NCBI GenBank assembly: GCA_022511265.1
Contig: JAFLRX010000004.1
Location: 59,249-123,248 of the forward strand
DNA length: 64,000 nucleotides
Source: Eubacterium sp.
Lineage (GTDB): Bacteria; Bacillota; Clostridia; Oscillospirales; Ruminococcaceae
Direction: 5' to 3'
The translations under genes were made by a program, and so were the position numbers. Below the pieces are notes generated by a model. The model made no database searches, was not told the origin of the DNA, and saw only the letters and a program-made list of their open reading frames with translations. Positions 63,195 through 64,000 of this stretch are shown piece by piece. Position 1 is the first letter of the stretch. Each line of letters begins with the position of its first letter.

Positions 63195-63240
63195 TAAAAA
63201 AGTTGATTTAGATATGAATTTTCTACACAAAAATTTATCC

Positions 63241-63720
63241 GTCACTTTTAGGGGACAAATTTTAAACCACCCCGAAAACCCCTTTAAAATGCGGATTAGT
63301 TAACAATTTCCACAGGTTTTTCCACGACTTAAACCCGCATTGTACCGTTTTTCGGTTGAAAACTTAAAGTTTTCAACACTTTCAACAGAAAAGCTGTTGA
63401 AAGAATGTTAAAAATTCCTGTTATACAGACAGTAAATTTTTCGGAAAAATGTAACTTCCGTTACATTATACAGAATGAAAAATTTTCGCGCTTTATATAA
63501 ATTTTATCTGTTTATTTTTTCACATTAATTTCCAATTTGATAAATTTACTTAAATAATACGACAATATTTTCAACCCCGGGGTAAAATTTGGTTGTTTGC
63601 TTTATAATCGCAATTTTTAACATTTTCAACCGAGTTTTCCACCGATTTTGTTATACAAAAGTAAGAACATGTGGAAAACTTGCGGGGTTTTCAACTTAAA
63701 AAAGAGGTTTTTTATTATCC
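63241..63720. other. AT-rich region with clustered TTTTCAAC/TTTTCCAC and TTATACA motifs (origin-like)
   Basis: No gene is visible. A palindrome GTTGAAAACTT-A-AAGTTTTCAAC (63355-63377) is followed at once by CTTTCAACAG-N5-CTGTTGAAAG (63379-63403). Related words recur at 63307, 63317, 63567, 63622, 63633, 63671 and 63684 (TTTCCACA, TTTTTCCACG, ATTTTCAAC, GTTTTCCAC, GTGGAAAAC, GTTTTCAAC). TTATACAGA or TTATACAAA, seven of nine matches to a DnaA box, occurs near 63421, 63467 and 63651. It resembles an oriC or another multi-site protein-binding region. Confidence 0.4.
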
Positions 63721-63736
63721 GCAGGGTATAATACGG

Positions 63737-63771
63737 AAAGTAAATTGCTCCTGTAAGGAGCAATTTACTTT
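63737..63771. terminator. Strong terminator-like hairpin
   Basis: A perfect 15-base stem AAAGTAAATTGCTCC / GGAGCAATTTACTTT with a TGTAA loop. No gene ends here in the window, so it may be part of the repeat-rich spacer. Confidence 0.5.
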
Positions 63772-63835
63772 ATAATGCATAATGCCAAAGGCATAATGCG
63801 CACTATAATTATTCATTATTCGTTATTCAAAAAAG
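63772..63835. repeat. GTGAATA-type intergenic repeat (variant, minus orientation)
   Basis: TAATGCATAATGCC-AAA-GGCATAATGCGC followed by ATTATTCATTATTCGTTATTC, which in reverse reads GAATAACGAATAATGAATAAT, a variant of the GTGAATA arrays elsewhere. The segment beyond (63836-63927) holds nothing I can name. Confidence 0.5.
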
Positions 63836-63927
63836 GGTGTTATGGGTTGTCAACTAAGCTTTGTTGTAAGAATGCGTCTTGATTGCTGTAGAGCCTGCTA
63901 TACTAATATCGGTCTTAGGTGCATTTA

Positions 63928-64000
63928 TCTGAAAGGACACCCTGGGGAGGGGAAGCAAACCCTACGGGATTTCTTCCCCTCCCCAAGGTTTCCTTTCAGA
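63928..64000. repeat. 73-base near-perfect inverted repeat at the window edge
   Basis: Arms TCTGAAAGGA...TGGGGAGGGGAAG (63928-63955) and CTTCCCCTCCCCA...TCCTTTCAGA (63973-64000) pair with two single mismatches. The 17-base centre can itself extend the stem (AAACCC / GGGATTT). The element may continue beyond the window. Confidence 0.8.

Overview
This window reads as chromosomal DNA of a sporulating, Gram-positive anaerobe of the Clostridia, most like the Ruminococcaceae/Oscillospiraceae. The support is indirect but consistent: T-box leaders, strong purine-rich ribosome binding sites, TTGACA/TATAAT promoters with 17-base spacing, FabK as enoyl-ACP reductase, a cotJA-cotJB-cotJC spore-coat operon, and secreted proteins with Thr-Glu-Glu-Pro repeats ending in a sortase-like tail. 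Coding DNA is GC-rich; the right-most kilobase is strikingly AT-rich. I see no tRNA, rRNA, CRISPR, phage or transposase gene.

Layout. The left edge holds the start of leuS behind a leucine T-box, divergent from a cytoplasmic fucosidase/beta-galactosidase pair (0.8-5.2 kb). A leftward operon (5.3-7.4 kb) carries a HAD protein, TcdA, a DinB-fold protein and a small Cys-motif protein. A rightward operon (7.6-14.6 kb) encodes ilvB, ilvN, cimA, leuC, a Dabb protein, leuD and leuB. Together these make branched-chain keto-acid precursors, with citramalate synthase supplying isoleucine precursors from pyruvate. An ECF sigma factor with a membrane-anchored partner follows. A tightly overlapped leftward operon (17.1-21.9 kb) has fabD, PAP2 phosphatase, aroE, aroK, an amidohydrolase and a lone fumarase alpha subunit. 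It diverges from the main fatty-acid operon fabH-fabK-fabG-fabF-accB-fabZ-accC-accD-accA, with acpP behind its own promoter (22.2-30.7 kb).

The middle (31-41 kb) is the accessory, envelope-facing part. It has two paralogous repeat-rich surface proteins, a metallo-beta-lactamase-fold hydrolase and an exonuclease that appears frameshifted. Next comes a dedicated operon of two DHHW/SGNH lipoproteins, an FkbH-type HAD enzyme and an acyl carrier protein. I infer that this last set is a DltA-D-like envelope acylation or glycerylation cassette whose MBOAT membrane acyltransferase is not in the window. A membrane protein with a papain-like C-terminal domain and the RNase P RNA gene follow; the latter is trailed by a perfect 38-base tandem repeat.

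The right part (41-63 kb) is mostly housekeeping: folC, a Nudix hydrolase, cotJABC, a DD-carboxypeptidase, tsaD, a degenerate SpoIID-like protein, citrate synthase, a two-component system, a DUF1385 protein, prmC, recA, recX, rimO and pgsA. A leftward aroF-tyrS operon sits under a tyrosine T-box. The last 0.8 kb is non-coding. It contains repeated TTTTCAAC/TTTTCCAC and TTATACA motifs, resembling a replication origin or other protein-binding region, and ends in a 73-base near-perfect hairpin. A family of short GTGAATA-type intergenic repeats is scattered through the window beside terminators.
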